From: Paraclostridium dentum
Lineage (GTDB): Bacteria > Bacillota > Clostridia > Peptostreptococcales > Peptostreptococcaceae
NCBI RefSeq assembly: GCF_012922555.1
Contig: NZ_WIPK01000001.1
Span: 682,001 to 746,000, forward strand
Direction of reading: 5' to 3'
DNA length: 64,000 nucleotides
The translations under genes and the position numbers were made by a program. Numbering within the stretch: position 1 is the stretch's first letter; every line of letters begins with the position of its first letter. A model generated the notes under the pieces. The model saw nothing but the letters and a program-made list of their open reading frames with translations, was not told the origin of the DNA and did no database searches. Positions 37,036 to 45,483 of this stretch are shown piece after piece.

Positions 37036-37644
37036 TTAAACTCTTACAATGTCTTTGTTTTTGTATGAGTATACAAAGTCTATAACTTTTCCACTTACGC
37101 TGACCGCAATTAAAGATACAGCTATTTGAGAAAATGATAAATATATTAATGATAAACCTAATATAAAAAAGTCACTTATCATATAAACTTTACCAATTTT
37201 TAAAGATGTAGTCTTAGAAATTACTAATGCTAAAGCATCGTCTCCACCAGCTGCACCTCCTGCTCTAACAACTAAACCAGATCCTAAACCAACAAAAACA
37301 CCGGCAATTATACTTCCCAGTATTAAGTTATCAAATTTAGGTATAACTGGACCTATGCTTTCAAAAAAGCTGAATGATAAAGAGAAGCTAATCGTTGCTA
37401 TTAACGAATACTTAATGAATTTTTTACCAAAAAACTTGTATCCTACTAATAGTAGAGCACAGTCTATGATAAGATTTGCTAATGAAAGTCTAATGTTAAA
37501 TAAATTTTTTAACAGTAGTAAAAATCCTAACACTCCACCTTCCGTAATGTTGTTTTGAAAATTAAAATTATAAATTCCAAATGATAGTATAATAGAACCT
37601 ATCAGTACTAGTAGAATTTGTTCTACAGATCGCCGCCTGGCCAT
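37036..37644 (-). CDS. YitT-family membrane protein, short form
   Basis: Integral membrane protein with five or six hydrophobic segments. FNFQNNITEGGVLGFLLLL near the N-terminus and GLVVRAGGAAGGDDALALV (~123-141) are YitT-family motifs. Full YitT proteins (~280 residues) carry a C-terminal DUF2179 domain; at 202 residues this one ends after the membrane part. GGAAGGG precedes the ATG. Function of the family is unknown. Confidence 0.88.
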   Translation of the reverse strand: MARRRSVEQILLVLIGSIILSFGIYNFNFQNNITEGGVLGFLLLLKNLFNIRLSLANLIIDCALLLVGYKFFGKKFIKYSLIATISFSLSFSFFESIGPVIPKFDNLILGSIIAGVFVGLGSGLVVRAGGAAGGDDALALVISKTTSLKIGKVYMISDFFILGLSLIYLSFSQIAVSLIAVSVSGKVIDFVYSYKNKDIVRV

Positions 37645-37865
37645 AATATCCCTTCCTTTTTCTTGTATTTAATAACATTATATATAATAAATACAAATTT
37701 GTATACAGCAAAAAAGCAAACTAAATATTATACGAAAAAAAAAGCAAATTTGCAATGATTTTTGTGAAGTTTTTTTTGGTTTTTGAAAAATCTAAATGTA
37801 AACAAGTGATTTCAATAGGTTTAGCTACATGTAAAAAATAAAAAATTTATATTAATTGTTATTAA

Positions 37866-37924
37866 GTTTAGTTTTCCTAATCTTTAGTTTATATTAATTT
37901 TTGTTTTATTTAGTAAAACTAAAC
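37866..37924. repeat. inverted repeat in the yitT/add intergenic region
   Basis: GTTTAGTTTT (37866-37875) and AAAACTAAAC (37915-37924) with a 39-nt loop. No function is evident. The stretch 37645-37960 is otherwise AT-rich with no gene I can support. Confidence 0.35.
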
Positions 37925-37961
37925 TAACAATACCTATTTTTATATTTATTTTTAAAAACAA

Positions 37962-37989
37962 TTGACATTATTAGACTTTATGATATAAT
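37962..37989 (+). promoter_or_regulatory. consensus promoter of the adenine riboswitch--add unit
   Basis: -35 TTGACA (37962-37967), 16-nt spacer, -10 TATAAT (37984-37989) with TGA before it. Both hexamers are perfect. Confidence 0.9.
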
Positions 37990-38010
37990 CATTAACAATA
38001 TAAAAATTCA

Positions 38011-38078
38011 CTTTGTATAATCCCAATAATATGGTTTGGGAGTTTCTACCAGGTTCCGAAAAAATCCTGATTACAAAG
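38011..38078 (+). promoter_or_regulatory. purine riboswitch aptamer, adenine-specific type
   Basis: P1 CTTTGTA (38011-38017) pairs with TACAAAG (38072-38078). The conserved core TATAATCCCAATAATATGG...GAGTTTCTACC is the purine aptamer consensus with P2/P3 loops. The specificity base is T (38071, within GATTA): adenine aptamers such as Vibrio add and B. subtilis pbuE have U74, guanine aptamers have C74. P1 formation excludes the terminator that uses the same bases, so adenine should switch add on. Confidence 0.93.
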
Positions 38079-38118
38079 AAAATGCTTAATGTATTTTCTT
38101 TGTAATCAGGATTTTTTT
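38062..38118 (+). terminator. riboswitch-controlled terminator
   Basis: Perfect 22-bp stem (38062-38083 with 38093-38114) and a T run to 38118. Its 5' arm contains the whole P1 3' strand and the specificity region of the aptamer. Confidence 0.92.
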
Positions 38119-38185
38119 GCATTTTTACATATTTAATATATAAAATAAATAATAAAAACAAATATATATAAAGGGAGATAGATAT

Positions 38186-39181
38186 ATGAATTTTGAAAAA
38201 TTACCAAAAATAGAATTACATTGCCATTTAGATGGGAGCGTAAGACCGAGCACTATAATAGAATTAGCTAACATGAAGAACATAGATATACCTTCAAAAA
38301 ATATCGAAGAAATAAAAAATATGATGGTTGCACCTAAGGACTGTAAGTCATTAGATGAATATTTAAAAAGATTTGAATTGCCAGGACTTATAATGCAAGA
38401 TGAAGATAGTTTAGAAAGAATTGCTTTTGAACTTATGGAGGATGCATCAAAAGAAAACATAGTTTATATGGAAATAAGATTTGCACCATTACTTCATATA
38501 AATAAAGGCTTAAATACAAAACAAGTTATAGAAAGTGTTTTAAAGGGAATAAAAAAAGCTGAATTAATTTATGACATTAAAGGCAATTTAATATTATCAT
38601 GTATGAGAACTATGAGCGTTGAAAGCAGTTATGATGTAATAGAAGCTGGAAAAGAATATTTAAACAATGGAGTTGTTGCCGTTGATTTATGCTCAAGTGA
38701 AAATGAACAATTTTGTGAAAAATTTGAAGAACCTATTTCTTTAGCTAGAAGCTATGGATATAGAGTAACTATACATGCTGGTGAGACTGGAATAGGAGAA
38801 AATGTATATGATGCCATCACACTTTTAAAAGCTGAAAGAATAGGTCATGGAGTGTTTATAAAAGATTGTGAAAAAGCTTATAATCTTGTTAAAGAAAATA
38901 ATGTTACTTTAGAAATGTGCCCTACAAGTAACTTACAAACTAAAGCTATAAAAAACATAGAAAATTATCCGTTAAATAATTTCCATAAAGATGGAATAAA
39001 AGTATCTTTAAATACTGACAATAGAACAGTTTCAGATATTGATTTAACTAATGAATATAACATAATATTTAATAACTTTGAAATGAGTGAAAATGACTAT
39101 AAAACAATTTATCTAAATAGTGTTGAAGCTTCTTTTGCAGATGAAAATACAAAAAATAAATTAAGAAATTATATAAAATAA
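38186..39181 (+). CDS. add: adenosine deaminase (adenine/adenosine family)
   Basis: Hydrolytic deaminase of 331 residues, a zinc TIM-barrel enzyme. Motifs: KIELHCHLDGSVRP (zinc HxH, 8-21), TIHAGETG (catalytic E, ~195-202), ERIGHGVFI (~219-227), CPTSNLQT and SLNTDNRTVS (zinc D and neighbouring D). Family enzymes convert adenosine to inosine, some adenine to hypoxanthine; its adenine riboswitch makes adenine salvage relevant either way. GGGAG precedes the ATG. A terminator follows. Confidence 0.94.
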   Translation: MNFEKLPKIELHCHLDGSVRPSTIIELANMKNIDIPSKNIEEIKNMMVAPKDCKSLDEYLKRFELPGLIMQDEDSLERIAFELMEDASKENIVYMEIRFAPLLHINKGLNTKQVIESVLKGIKKAELIYDIKGNLILSCMRTMSVESSYDVIEAGKEYLNNGVVAVDLCSSENEQFCEKFEEPISLARSYGYRVTIHAGETGIGENVYDAITLLKAERIGHGVFIKDCEKAYNLVKENNVTLEMCPTSNLQTKAIKNIENYPLNNFHKDGIKVSLNTDNRTVSDIDLTNEYNIIFNNFEMSENDYKTIYLNSVEASFADENTKNKLRNYIK

Positions 39182-39187
39182 TATATT

Positions 39188-39233
39188 AAAAAATAAAAGT
39201 ATTGCTAAAAACTAGCAATACTTTTATTTTTTG
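39188..39233 (+). terminator. terminator of add
   Basis: AAAAAATAAAAGTATTGCTA (39188-39207) pairs perfectly with 39213-39232. Confidence 0.9.
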
Positions 39234-39273
39234 ATATATAATATAATGTGATATTATATTATAGGAGTGAAAG

Positions 39274-40149
39274 GTGGTTGATCTTATAAATAATATAAAT
39301 AATATAAAAAGCAATGTTCAAAATAATGTTATTTATAAAAAAGTAAACATAAATGATGTTAATTCAAGAGCTGCAGCTATGTCTTATTACCTATTGCTTT
39401 CTATATTTCCTTTTTTGATATTTATGATAAACTTATTAAGTTATATACCGATAATTCATATTAATAAGTTTTTAAATTCATTTAATGATTTGATTCCCAA
39501 TAGTGCATTTGCTATGATTGAATCTATAATAAACTCTGCAATAAGTGATAAAAGTATAAGCTTAACTGTATTCAGTTTTATCTTTACTTTATGGAGTTCA
39601 TCTCGTGCAGTTAGAGTATTTATAAAGGGCATAAACAAATCATACAATTTAAAAGAAACTAGATCTTTTTTCAAACTAATACTTATATCATTTTATTTTA
39701 CAGTAGAACTCATAGTATTAATAATTTCATCTATGGTATTTTTATTATATGGAGAAAAGGTTGGATATATAATTTTTAAATTTTTAGGACTTAGTAAACT
39801 GTTTATGCCAACATGGAATTTGTTCAGATATTCTTTTGTAATAGCCATAACCATATGGATAGTTAGTTCTTTATTTAGATATGGACCTAATAAAAAGATA
39901 AATTTAATAGAGGCAATGCCAGGAGCTATTTTATCTATATTTGGATGGATATTAGTTTCAGTTATATTTTCTTTTTATACAAATAACTTTTCAAATTATC
40001 AAGTTATATATGGAAGTATAGGAGGCATTATAGCCCTGCTTACTTGGTTTTACTTAAGTAGCTGGATTATGCTATTAGGATGTGAAATAAATGCTCTTAT
40101 CTACTATAGGGGTAAAAATTTTAATAAATTTAATAGGAGGGATATATAA
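39274..40149 (+). CDS. YihY/BrkB-family membrane protein
   Basis: Integral membrane protein of 291 residues with six hydrophobic segments. RAAAMSYYLLLSIFPFLIF (~31-49), SSRAVRVFIKGINKSYN, WNLFRYSFVIAI, RYGPNKK and YGSIGGIIALLTWFYLSSW near the C-terminus are typical of the YihY/BrkB family (once called ribonuclease BN, role unknown). GTG start with AGGAG six bases upstream. It is two nucleotides before the LUD gene and probably cotranscribed. Confidence 0.92.
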   Translation: MVDLINNINNIKSNVQNNVIYKKVNINDVNSRAAAMSYYLLLSIFPFLIFMINLLSYIPIIHINKFLNSFNDLIPNSAFAMIESIINSAISDKSISLTVFSFIFTLWSSSRAVRVFIKGINKSYNLKETRSFFKLILISFYFTVELIVLIISSMVFLLYGEKVGYIIFKFLGLSKLFMPTWNLFRYSFVIAITIWIVSSLFRYGPNKKINLIEAMPGAILSIFGWILVSVIFSFYTNNFSNYQVIYGSIGGIIALLTWFYLSSWIMLLGCEINALIYYRGKNFNKFNRRDI

Positions 40150-40151
40150 AA

Positions 40152-40793
40152 ATGGATAAGAATTTACAGTGGGTATACGAAAGACAAATTGAAAGAACTA
40201 TTAAGGCTTTAGAAAATAACAATATGAATGGATACTTGGTAAAATCTAAAGAAGATTTAATAAAAAAAATAGATGAGCTAGTAGAAGAGAACTCTTTTGT
40301 TGCATGTGGAGGTTCACAAACTTTATTCGAAGCAGGTGTAATAGAGCACTTAAGAGAAGGAAGATTCGATTTTCTTGATAGATATAAAGAGGGCCTTAAG
40401 CCTAATGACATGAAAGACATATATAGAAAATCATTTTTTGCAGATGCATATTTTACAAGCACGAATGCTATAACAGAAAATGGAGAACTTTATAATGTTG
40501 ATGGAAATGGAAATAGAGTAGCCGCAATGCTATATGGACCTGATAAAGTTATCGTTATATGTGGAGTAAATAAAATAGTTAAAGATGTAGACGCGGCTAT
40601 AAAAAGAAATGAACAATTTTCTGCCCCTGCTAATGCTAAAAGATTAGATACCAAAACACCTTGTAAAGTTTCTGGTTACTGCATGGACTGTAAAAGTAGC
40701 GATAGAATATGCTGTGAATATACTTTAATAAAAAGACAAAGAGTTCAAGGAAGAATACATGTTATTTTTATAGATGAGAATTTTGGATATTAA
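40152..40793 (+). CDS. LUD-domain protein (LutC/YkgG-like)
   Basis: 213 residues, LutC-type domain with NGYLVKSKEDLIKKI, VACGGSQTLFEAGVIEHL, FFADAYFTSTNAITENGEL and GPDKVIVICGVNKIVKDVD. Domain relatives work with LutA/LutB in lactate oxidation, but neither is here, so a general role for this stand-alone protein is not certain. The C-terminus has four cysteines (PCKVSGYCMDCKSSDRICC) that may bind metal or Fe-S. AGGAGG lies 11 bases upstream. Confidence 0.88.
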   Translation: MDKNLQWVYERQIERTIKALENNNMNGYLVKSKEDLIKKIDELVEENSFVACGGSQTLFEAGVIEHLREGRFDFLDRYKEGLKPNDMKDIYRKSFFADAYFTSTNAITENGELYNVDGNGNRVAAMLYGPDKVIVICGVNKIVKDVDAAIKRNEQFSAPANAKRLDTKTPCKVSGYCMDCKSSDRICCEYTLIKRQRVQGRIHVIFIDENFGY

Positions 40794-40821
40794 TAATTAA
40801 ATAAAACTCAATGTTAAATAA

Positions 40822-40868
40822 AAAACCATATTAAATTCTTTAAATAAGGATTGATATGGCTTTTTTGC
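40822..40868 (+). terminator. terminator of the BrkB/LUD unit
   Basis: CCATATTAAAT pairs (with one G-T) with ATTGATATGG, then TTTTTT. Confidence 0.7.
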
Positions 40869-40948
40869 GTTTAATTTTAACTGTAGGAATATTATGTAAT
40901 CAAATAAGAGACAATAAGTAAATAATAGTCTTCTATGGAGGTATTTAT

Positions 40949-41020
40949 ATGATAATAAAAAACTTTTTACATGCTCATCAAATAAAAAATATTAAGGGTA
41001 TACAACTTAAGTATAAATAA
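40949..41020 (+). CDS. 23-residue ORF ahead of the pentapeptide-repeat gene
   Basis: ATG follows TATGGAGG with good spacing and encodes a basic peptide (K6, H2). Its stop lies seven bases before the ATG of the next gene, which has no convincing ribosome-binding site of its own. This suggests a leader peptide or translational coupling. No family recognised. Confidence 0.35.
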   Translation: MIIKNFLHAHQIKNIKGIQLKYK

Positions 41021-41027
41021 GATTTAG

Positions 41028-42218
41028 ATGGGATATATAAATTTTAAAGAAGAAGTTTATGTAACTAAAAATCAGTTACACAAAAGGAAGATAAACAATA
41101 AAAACTTATTTGATAGCATATTGAGGCATAAGAATTTACCTGAAACATATAACCCTTGCAAACAGTACAGTTTTAAAGTTTTTACCGATGAAATATTTGG
41201 AAAACAAGGAATTTTAGATGAAGATAATTTTTCTAATATAGAAAATAAAGATATTATATGTACAAAGTTTATAGGGTGTACATTCAAAAACTTAAAGTTT
41301 AAAGAGTGCAGGTTTGTAGGATGTATATTTGAAAATTGTAAATTTGAAGATGGAGGCGTAAGTTTTGAAAATTGTAGCTTTTTTAAAGAAGATAGTCAGA
41401 ATAAGCCATCTTTAAATAAATATGATAATTTTTCTTGTCATTTTATAAATTGTGATATTTATTCAAAATTTTTAAATTGTATACTATCTTTTGCTATTTT
41501 TGAAAAATGCAAATTGAGAACAACTAATTTTGAACAAAGTGCAATAGACAATATTATAATTATAGACAGTTATTTGGATATGATAATTTTTTCTGACTGT
41601 GATTTATGTGGTGCCAAAACTATTTCAACATATATTAAAGATTTAGAGTTCAGAGATAAATTTCAAACCAAACTAGATGAAAAAAGCTTCTTTGATAAAT
41701 TACCTGTTAAGTTTAAAACTAGAGACGAATATGAAGGTCTTTATATGACATATGAAACCTTAGCTGATAAGTTTAAAGAAAACTCATTAAACAATAACTT
41801 TGGAGAGTACTATTACCTATGTAAAAGCACTCAAAGAAAGTCTTTAAAAATAATACCTAAGTTAGAATCCTATTTATACTGGCTAACTTGTGGATACGGA
41901 GAAAGACCTGAATTTGCAATATATTCATCGTTAGTTATTATAGTTATTTTTGCAATTTTATATTTGTTTTTAGGAGTAGAAGTAGATGATAAAACAATTA
42001 TTTATAATATGAGCACTATAAAAAAACTATCTATTTCTAAAGTTTTAAAAGATTTAAATGAAACACTAAGTTTAAGTATAGGATCTTTTGGAGGCGTTGG
42101 AACTATAAATTGTAAGCCAACAGAAATTAGTTATATACTAACAAATTTAGAAGTCCTAATTGGTGTTGTAATGATGGGATTAGGTATAGGGACTCTAACT
42201 AGAAAAGTTGTTAGATAA
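41028..42218 (+). CDS. pentapeptide-repeat-like protein with C-terminal pore-like membrane domain
   Basis: Residues ~75-200 show a loose A(N/D)LxF-type periodicity with repeated F-x-x-C pentads (CTFKNLKFKECRFVGCIFEN), predicted to form a right-handed beta helix. Then a linker, a membrane helix (YSSLVIIVIFAILYLFLG, ~305-322), a re-entrant-like SIGSFGGVGTIN and a final helix (TNLEVLIGVVMMGLGIGTL). The last part resembles two-helix ion channel domains with a filter-like GGVGT loop. Function unknown. The start lacks a strong ribosome-binding site and may be coupled to the 23-residue ORF. Confidence 0.75.
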   Translation: MGYINFKEEVYVTKNQLHKRKINNKNLFDSILRHKNLPETYNPCKQYSFKVFTDEIFGKQGILDEDNFSNIENKDIICTKFIGCTFKNLKFKECRFVGCIFENCKFEDGGVSFENCSFFKEDSQNKPSLNKYDNFSCHFINCDIYSKFLNCILSFAIFEKCKLRTTNFEQSAIDNIIIIDSYLDMIIFSDCDLCGAKTISTYIKDLEFRDKFQTKLDEKSFFDKLPVKFKTRDEYEGLYMTYETLADKFKENSLNNNFGEYYYLCKSTQRKSLKIIPKLESYLYWLTCGYGERPEFAIYSSLVIIVIFAILYLFLGVEVDDKTIIYNMSTIKKLSISKVLKDLNETLSLSIGSFGGVGTINCKPTEISYILTNLEVLIGVVMMGLGIGTLTRKVVR

Positions 42219-42314
42219 GTTTTAAAAATAATGAAAGTTTAGAAAATAATGGAAAAACAGTTGATTATTTACAATAACATATATATAATTTACTTAATAT
42301 AAAAAGTGAATAAA

Positions 42315-42484
42315 AAAGGTAGAGGCGCGGTACTTATAAGTACTAGTAATGAGTTAAGCACATAGATTTACTAGGAAAGGAATTATCGCCGAAGTTTATA
42401 ACTGATGCTTTAAGGTTATATGCTGGGGATGTATAAAATATATACATCACTGTCACAAATTATATTTGTGTTGAGCTATCATTT
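42315..42484 (+). promoter_or_regulatory. lysine riboswitch (L box)
   Basis: The conserved lysine-aptamer landmarks appear in order: GGTAGAGGCGCGG (42318), TAAGTACTAG, GGAAAGGAATTATCGCCGAAG (the AGGGGAA..CGCCGAAG block), GCTGGGGATGT..ACATCACTGTCAC, and GAGCTATC closing P1 (42473-42480). It lies directly before a terminator (42521-42552) and a NhaC-type transporter, so lysine should terminate transcription. Confidence 0.93.
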
Positions 42485-42520
42485 AAGGAATCTAATATTG
42501 TGCAGATTTTGCATAATATA

Positions 42521-42552
42521 AAAAGCCTTGAGTGTATACTCAAGGCTTTTTC
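42521..42552 (+). terminator. terminator of the lysine riboswitch
   Basis: AAAAGCCTTGAGT (42521-42533) pairs perfectly with 42538-42550, followed by T residues. Confidence 0.92.
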
Positions 42553-42618
42553 TTATTTAAAGCCCTAAGTATTTATTACCCTTTGCATTCACTAAAGTTA
42601 AATTTAGGGAGGATTTTT

Positions 42619-44358
42619 ATGAGGACCAAAAAATATGTTGTAGCTTTATTAACTTTAGTTTTAATAATTTTAGTAGCACCAATTTCATTTGCTCAAGAAA
42701 CAGACATAGCATTTCAAAATGCAAATAAATTTAAATTCTTAACATTAATTCCACCGATAGTATCTATACTTTTAGCTTTTATTACTAAAAATGTTGTAAT
42801 ATCATTATTTATAGGTATTTTATCTGGTAGCTTTTTACTTAGCTTAAATAGTACCAATTTACTTTTAGCTTTACCCCAAGGATTTATAGATTTTATATAT
42901 AGAGCCCTTAATTCACTTGCTGATCCTTGGAATGCAGGTATAATACTCCAAGTTCTAGCTATTGGAGGAGTTATTCATCTAGTAGCAAAAATGGGAGGAG
43001 CTAAGGCAATAGCAATAAGTTTAGCTGATAAAGCTAAAAGTTCAACAGGAACTCAAATTATAACATGGTTTTTAGGACTTTTAGTGTTCTTTGATGATTA
43101 TGCAAACTCATTAATAGTAGGGCCTATTATGAGGCCGGTAAGTGATAAAATGAATATTTCAAGAGAAAGGCTTGCTTTTATAATTGATGCAACAGCTGCA
43201 CCTATTGCAGGACTTGCAATAATATCTACATGGATAGGATTAGAGGTTGGACTTATAAATGATGTATTTTCAGGTATTGGCCTAAATAATGATGCTTTTG
43301 GGGTATTTTTACAAACTATTCCTTATAGATTTTATAATATATTAATTTTAGCATTTGTAATTATAACTATTGTTTTAGCGAAGGATTTTGGGCCTATGAG
43401 AAAAGCTGAGATTAAAGCTAAACAATCTAATTTCAACAACTTAGATACAAAACATAACGATTCAATTCAATCAGAGTTAGAACCTAAAGATGGAGTGAAG
43501 TTGAGTGTATGGAATGCTATTATACCTATTGGAACGCTTATAGTTACATCATTAATATTTTTCTATTACAGTGGTTATACATCAATCGTTAATGGTGATA
43601 ATATTGAACTTCAAAATTTAATGGGTAAATCACCATTATCATTTTTAGCTATAAAAGAAGCTTTTAGTTCCGCCGATGCATCTGTAGCACTATTTCAATC
43701 ATCTATTATTTCAAGTATAGTTGCTATTTTAATGGCTGTTTCGAAAAAAATATTTAAAGTATCCGAAGCTATAGAAATTTGGATAGATGGGATGAAAAGC
43801 TTATTAATGACAGCTGTCATATTAATACTAGCATGGTCTTTAAGTTCAGTAATAAAAGATTTGGGTACAGCTAAATTTTTAGTTACATTACTATCAGGGT
43901 CTATGCCAGCATTTTTACTACCTAGTGTAATATTTATATTAGGATCAATAATATCTTTTTCAACAGGAACTGCTTATGGAACTATGGGTATACTAATGCC
44001 TCTTGCAATCCCTCTTGCTCATTCTATAAACCCAGATATATCATTTATAGTAATATCTACAAGTGCGGTACTTACAGGAGCTATATTCGGAGATCACTGT
44101 TCACCTATATCAGACACAACTATACTATCATCTATGGGAGCTGGATGTAATCATATTGATCATGTAAAAACACAAATGCCCTATGCATTATTTGTAGCAA
44201 GTATAACTGTATTATTTGGATATATTCCTGCAGGACTAGGAATATCAATATATATAGTTATACCTATTTCGATAATAGCTATTTTCATAGGAGTTCAACT
44301 ATTTGGGAAAAAAGCAGATGAATATGAGATTTGTGAAGTAGAAGAAACTTTAATCTAA
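42619..44358 (+). CDS. NhaC-family transporter, probable lysine importer
   Basis: Polytopic antiporter-like protein of 579 residues from the ATG at 42619 (GGGAGGA upstream; a GTG at 42532 lies inside the riboswitch terminator and is rejected). The N-terminus could be a signal-like helix, then ~12 membrane segments. Motifs LGLLVFFDDYANSLIVGPIM, DATAAPIAGLAIISTW and GAIFGDHCSPISDTTILSS are NhaC-family. Members under lysine riboswitches have been proposed as lysine transporters (LysW), so that is the likely substrate here. Hairpin terminator follows. Confidence 0.9.
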   Translation: MRTKKYVVALLTLVLIILVAPISFAQETDIAFQNANKFKFLTLIPPIVSILLAFITKNVVISLFIGILSGSFLLSLNSTNLLLALPQGFIDFIYRALNSLADPWNAGIILQVLAIGGVIHLVAKMGGAKAIAISLADKAKSSTGTQIITWFLGLLVFFDDYANSLIVGPIMRPVSDKMNISRERLAFIIDATAAPIAGLAIISTWIGLEVGLINDVFSGIGLNNDAFGVFLQTIPYRFYNILILAFVIITIVLAKDFGPMRKAEIKAKQSNFNNLDTKHNDSIQSELEPKDGVKLSVWNAIIPIGTLIVTSLIFFYYSGYTSIVNGDNIELQNLMGKSPLSFLAIKEAFSSADASVALFQSSIISSIVAILMAVSKKIFKVSEAIEIWIDGMKSLLMTAVILILAWSLSSVIKDLGTAKFLVTLLSGSMPAFLLPSVIFILGSIISFSTGTAYGTMGILMPLAIPLAHSINPDISFIVISTSAVLTGAIFGDHCSPISDTTILSSMGAGCNHIDHVKTQMPYALFVASITVLFGYIPAGLGISIYIVIPISIIAIFIGVQLFGKKADEYEICEVEETLI

Positions 44359-44375
44359 ACAATTAATCATACAAT

Positions 44376-44447
44376 AAAAAACTATCTGAAAAGTTAAATT
44401 TGATTGATTTTATTTCAATCTAGTTAAACTATGATGATAGTTTTTTT
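44376..44447 (+). terminator. branched terminator of the transporter gene
   Basis: AAAAACTATC pairs with GATAGTTTTT (44436-44445) around an inner stem TTGATTGA..TCAATCTA, then T residues. Confidence 0.7.
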
Positions 44448-44508
44448 GTGCAGTTTATTTGGCATATACATAAATTCGAAATAATAAACTATATCAAGGG
44501 GGGAGTAT

Positions 44509-44709
44509 ATGAAATTTACAACTATTTTAAAAGATATTTTCTCAAGTGTAAGAAAGATGATAGCTATATGTCTAACTATTGTATTTTGCTACTTGAGTGT
44601 GATAGGAAGTATAAAACCATCTGAATTTATGCCTATATTTAGTATGGTTGTAGGGTATTACTTTGGAAAATCTACAGCTTTAGAAATGCCAAATCAAAAG
44701 AAAGATTAA
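44509..44709 (+). CDS. small membrane protein, holin-like
   Basis: 66 residues with two hydrophobic segments (MIAICLTIVFCYLSVIGSI; PIFSMVVGYYFGKS). The pattern resembles small membrane proteins from prophages and holin-like loci, though no lysis genes are adjacent and the neighbourhood is chromosomal. AGGGGGGAG precedes the ATG. Function unknown. Confidence 0.6.
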   Translation: MKFTTILKDIFSSVRKMIAICLTIVFCYLSVIGSIKPSEFMPIFSMVVGYYFGKSTALEMPNQKKD

Positions 44710-44776
44710 TTATAAATTAGATTTAGTTATCATCTCAAATAGTGTATAATGACTATAAGAAACAGGAGGAGATGAT

Positions 44777-45481
44777 ATGAAAAACTATATAAAATTTGAA
44801 AATGTAAAAAAGACCTATACTATGGGTGAAGTTGAAATAAATGCATTAGATGGCGTGGATTTTTCAATTGATAAAGGCGAACTCGTAATAATTGTAGGTG
44901 CTAGTGGAGCAGGAAAAAGCACCATATTAAATATATTGGGAGGCATGGATTCTTCAACAGATGGAGTTGTAATTGTTGATTCGAAAAATATAAGTAATTA
45001 TAACGATAAAGAATTAACTAAATACAGAAGACATGATATCGGATTTGTATTCCAATTTTATAATTTAGTTCAAAACTTAACTGCGATAGAAAATGTAGAA
45101 TTAGCTACTCAAATTTGTAAAAACCCTTTAAACCCCAAGCAAGTTATAGAATCAGTAGGACTTAGCCATAGAAAAAATAATTTTCCATCACAATTATCTG
45201 GCGGAGAACAACAAAGAGTAGCCATAGCTAGGGCTCTTGCTAAGAATCCAAAATTACTTTTATGTGATGAGCCCACTGGCGCACTAGATTATAATACTGG
45301 TAAATCAATTCTTAAAGTGCTTCAAGATACAAATAAAACACTTGGTGTTACTGTGGTTATAATTACACACAACATGGCAATTGCTCCTATGGGTGATAAA
45401 GTAATTACTGTAAGAAATGGTAAAGTACATAAAGTAGAAAAAAATGAAGCGCCTATTCCTATAGAAAGGATAGAGTGGTAA
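44777..45481 (+). CDS. ABC transporter ATP-binding protein (MacB/LolD type)
   Basis: 234-residue nucleotide-binding subunit. Walker [10 protein letters not shown] (41-49), Q-loop [12 protein letters not shown], signature LSGGEQQR (140-147), Walker [12 protein letters not shown] (160-170) and H-loop VIITHN. The spacing is that of MacB/Lol/BceA export-type proteins. AGGAGG precedes the ATG; it overlaps the possible start of the permease, forming a two-gene exporter. Confidence 0.93.
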   Translation: MKNYIKFENVKKTYTMGEVEINALDGVDFSIDKGELVIIVGASGAGKSTILNILGGMDSSTDGVVIVDSKNISNYNDKELTKYRRHDIGFVFQFYNLVQNLTAIENVELATQICKNPLNPKQVIESVGLSHRKNNFPSQLSGGEQQRVAIARALAKNPKLLLCDEPTGALDYNTGKSILKVLQDTNKTLGVTVVIITHNMAIAPMGDKVITVRNGKVHKVEKNEAPIPIERIEW

Positions 45482-45483
45482 AT

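Noticed and set aside
37355-37558. Plus-strand open frame inside the YitT gene
   Set aside because: Antisense shadow of a recognisable YitT-family gene.
42532-42618. N-terminal extension of the NhaC-type transporter from a GTG
   Set aside because: The GTG lies inside the lysine-riboswitch terminator; ATG 42619 has a strong ribosome-binding site.
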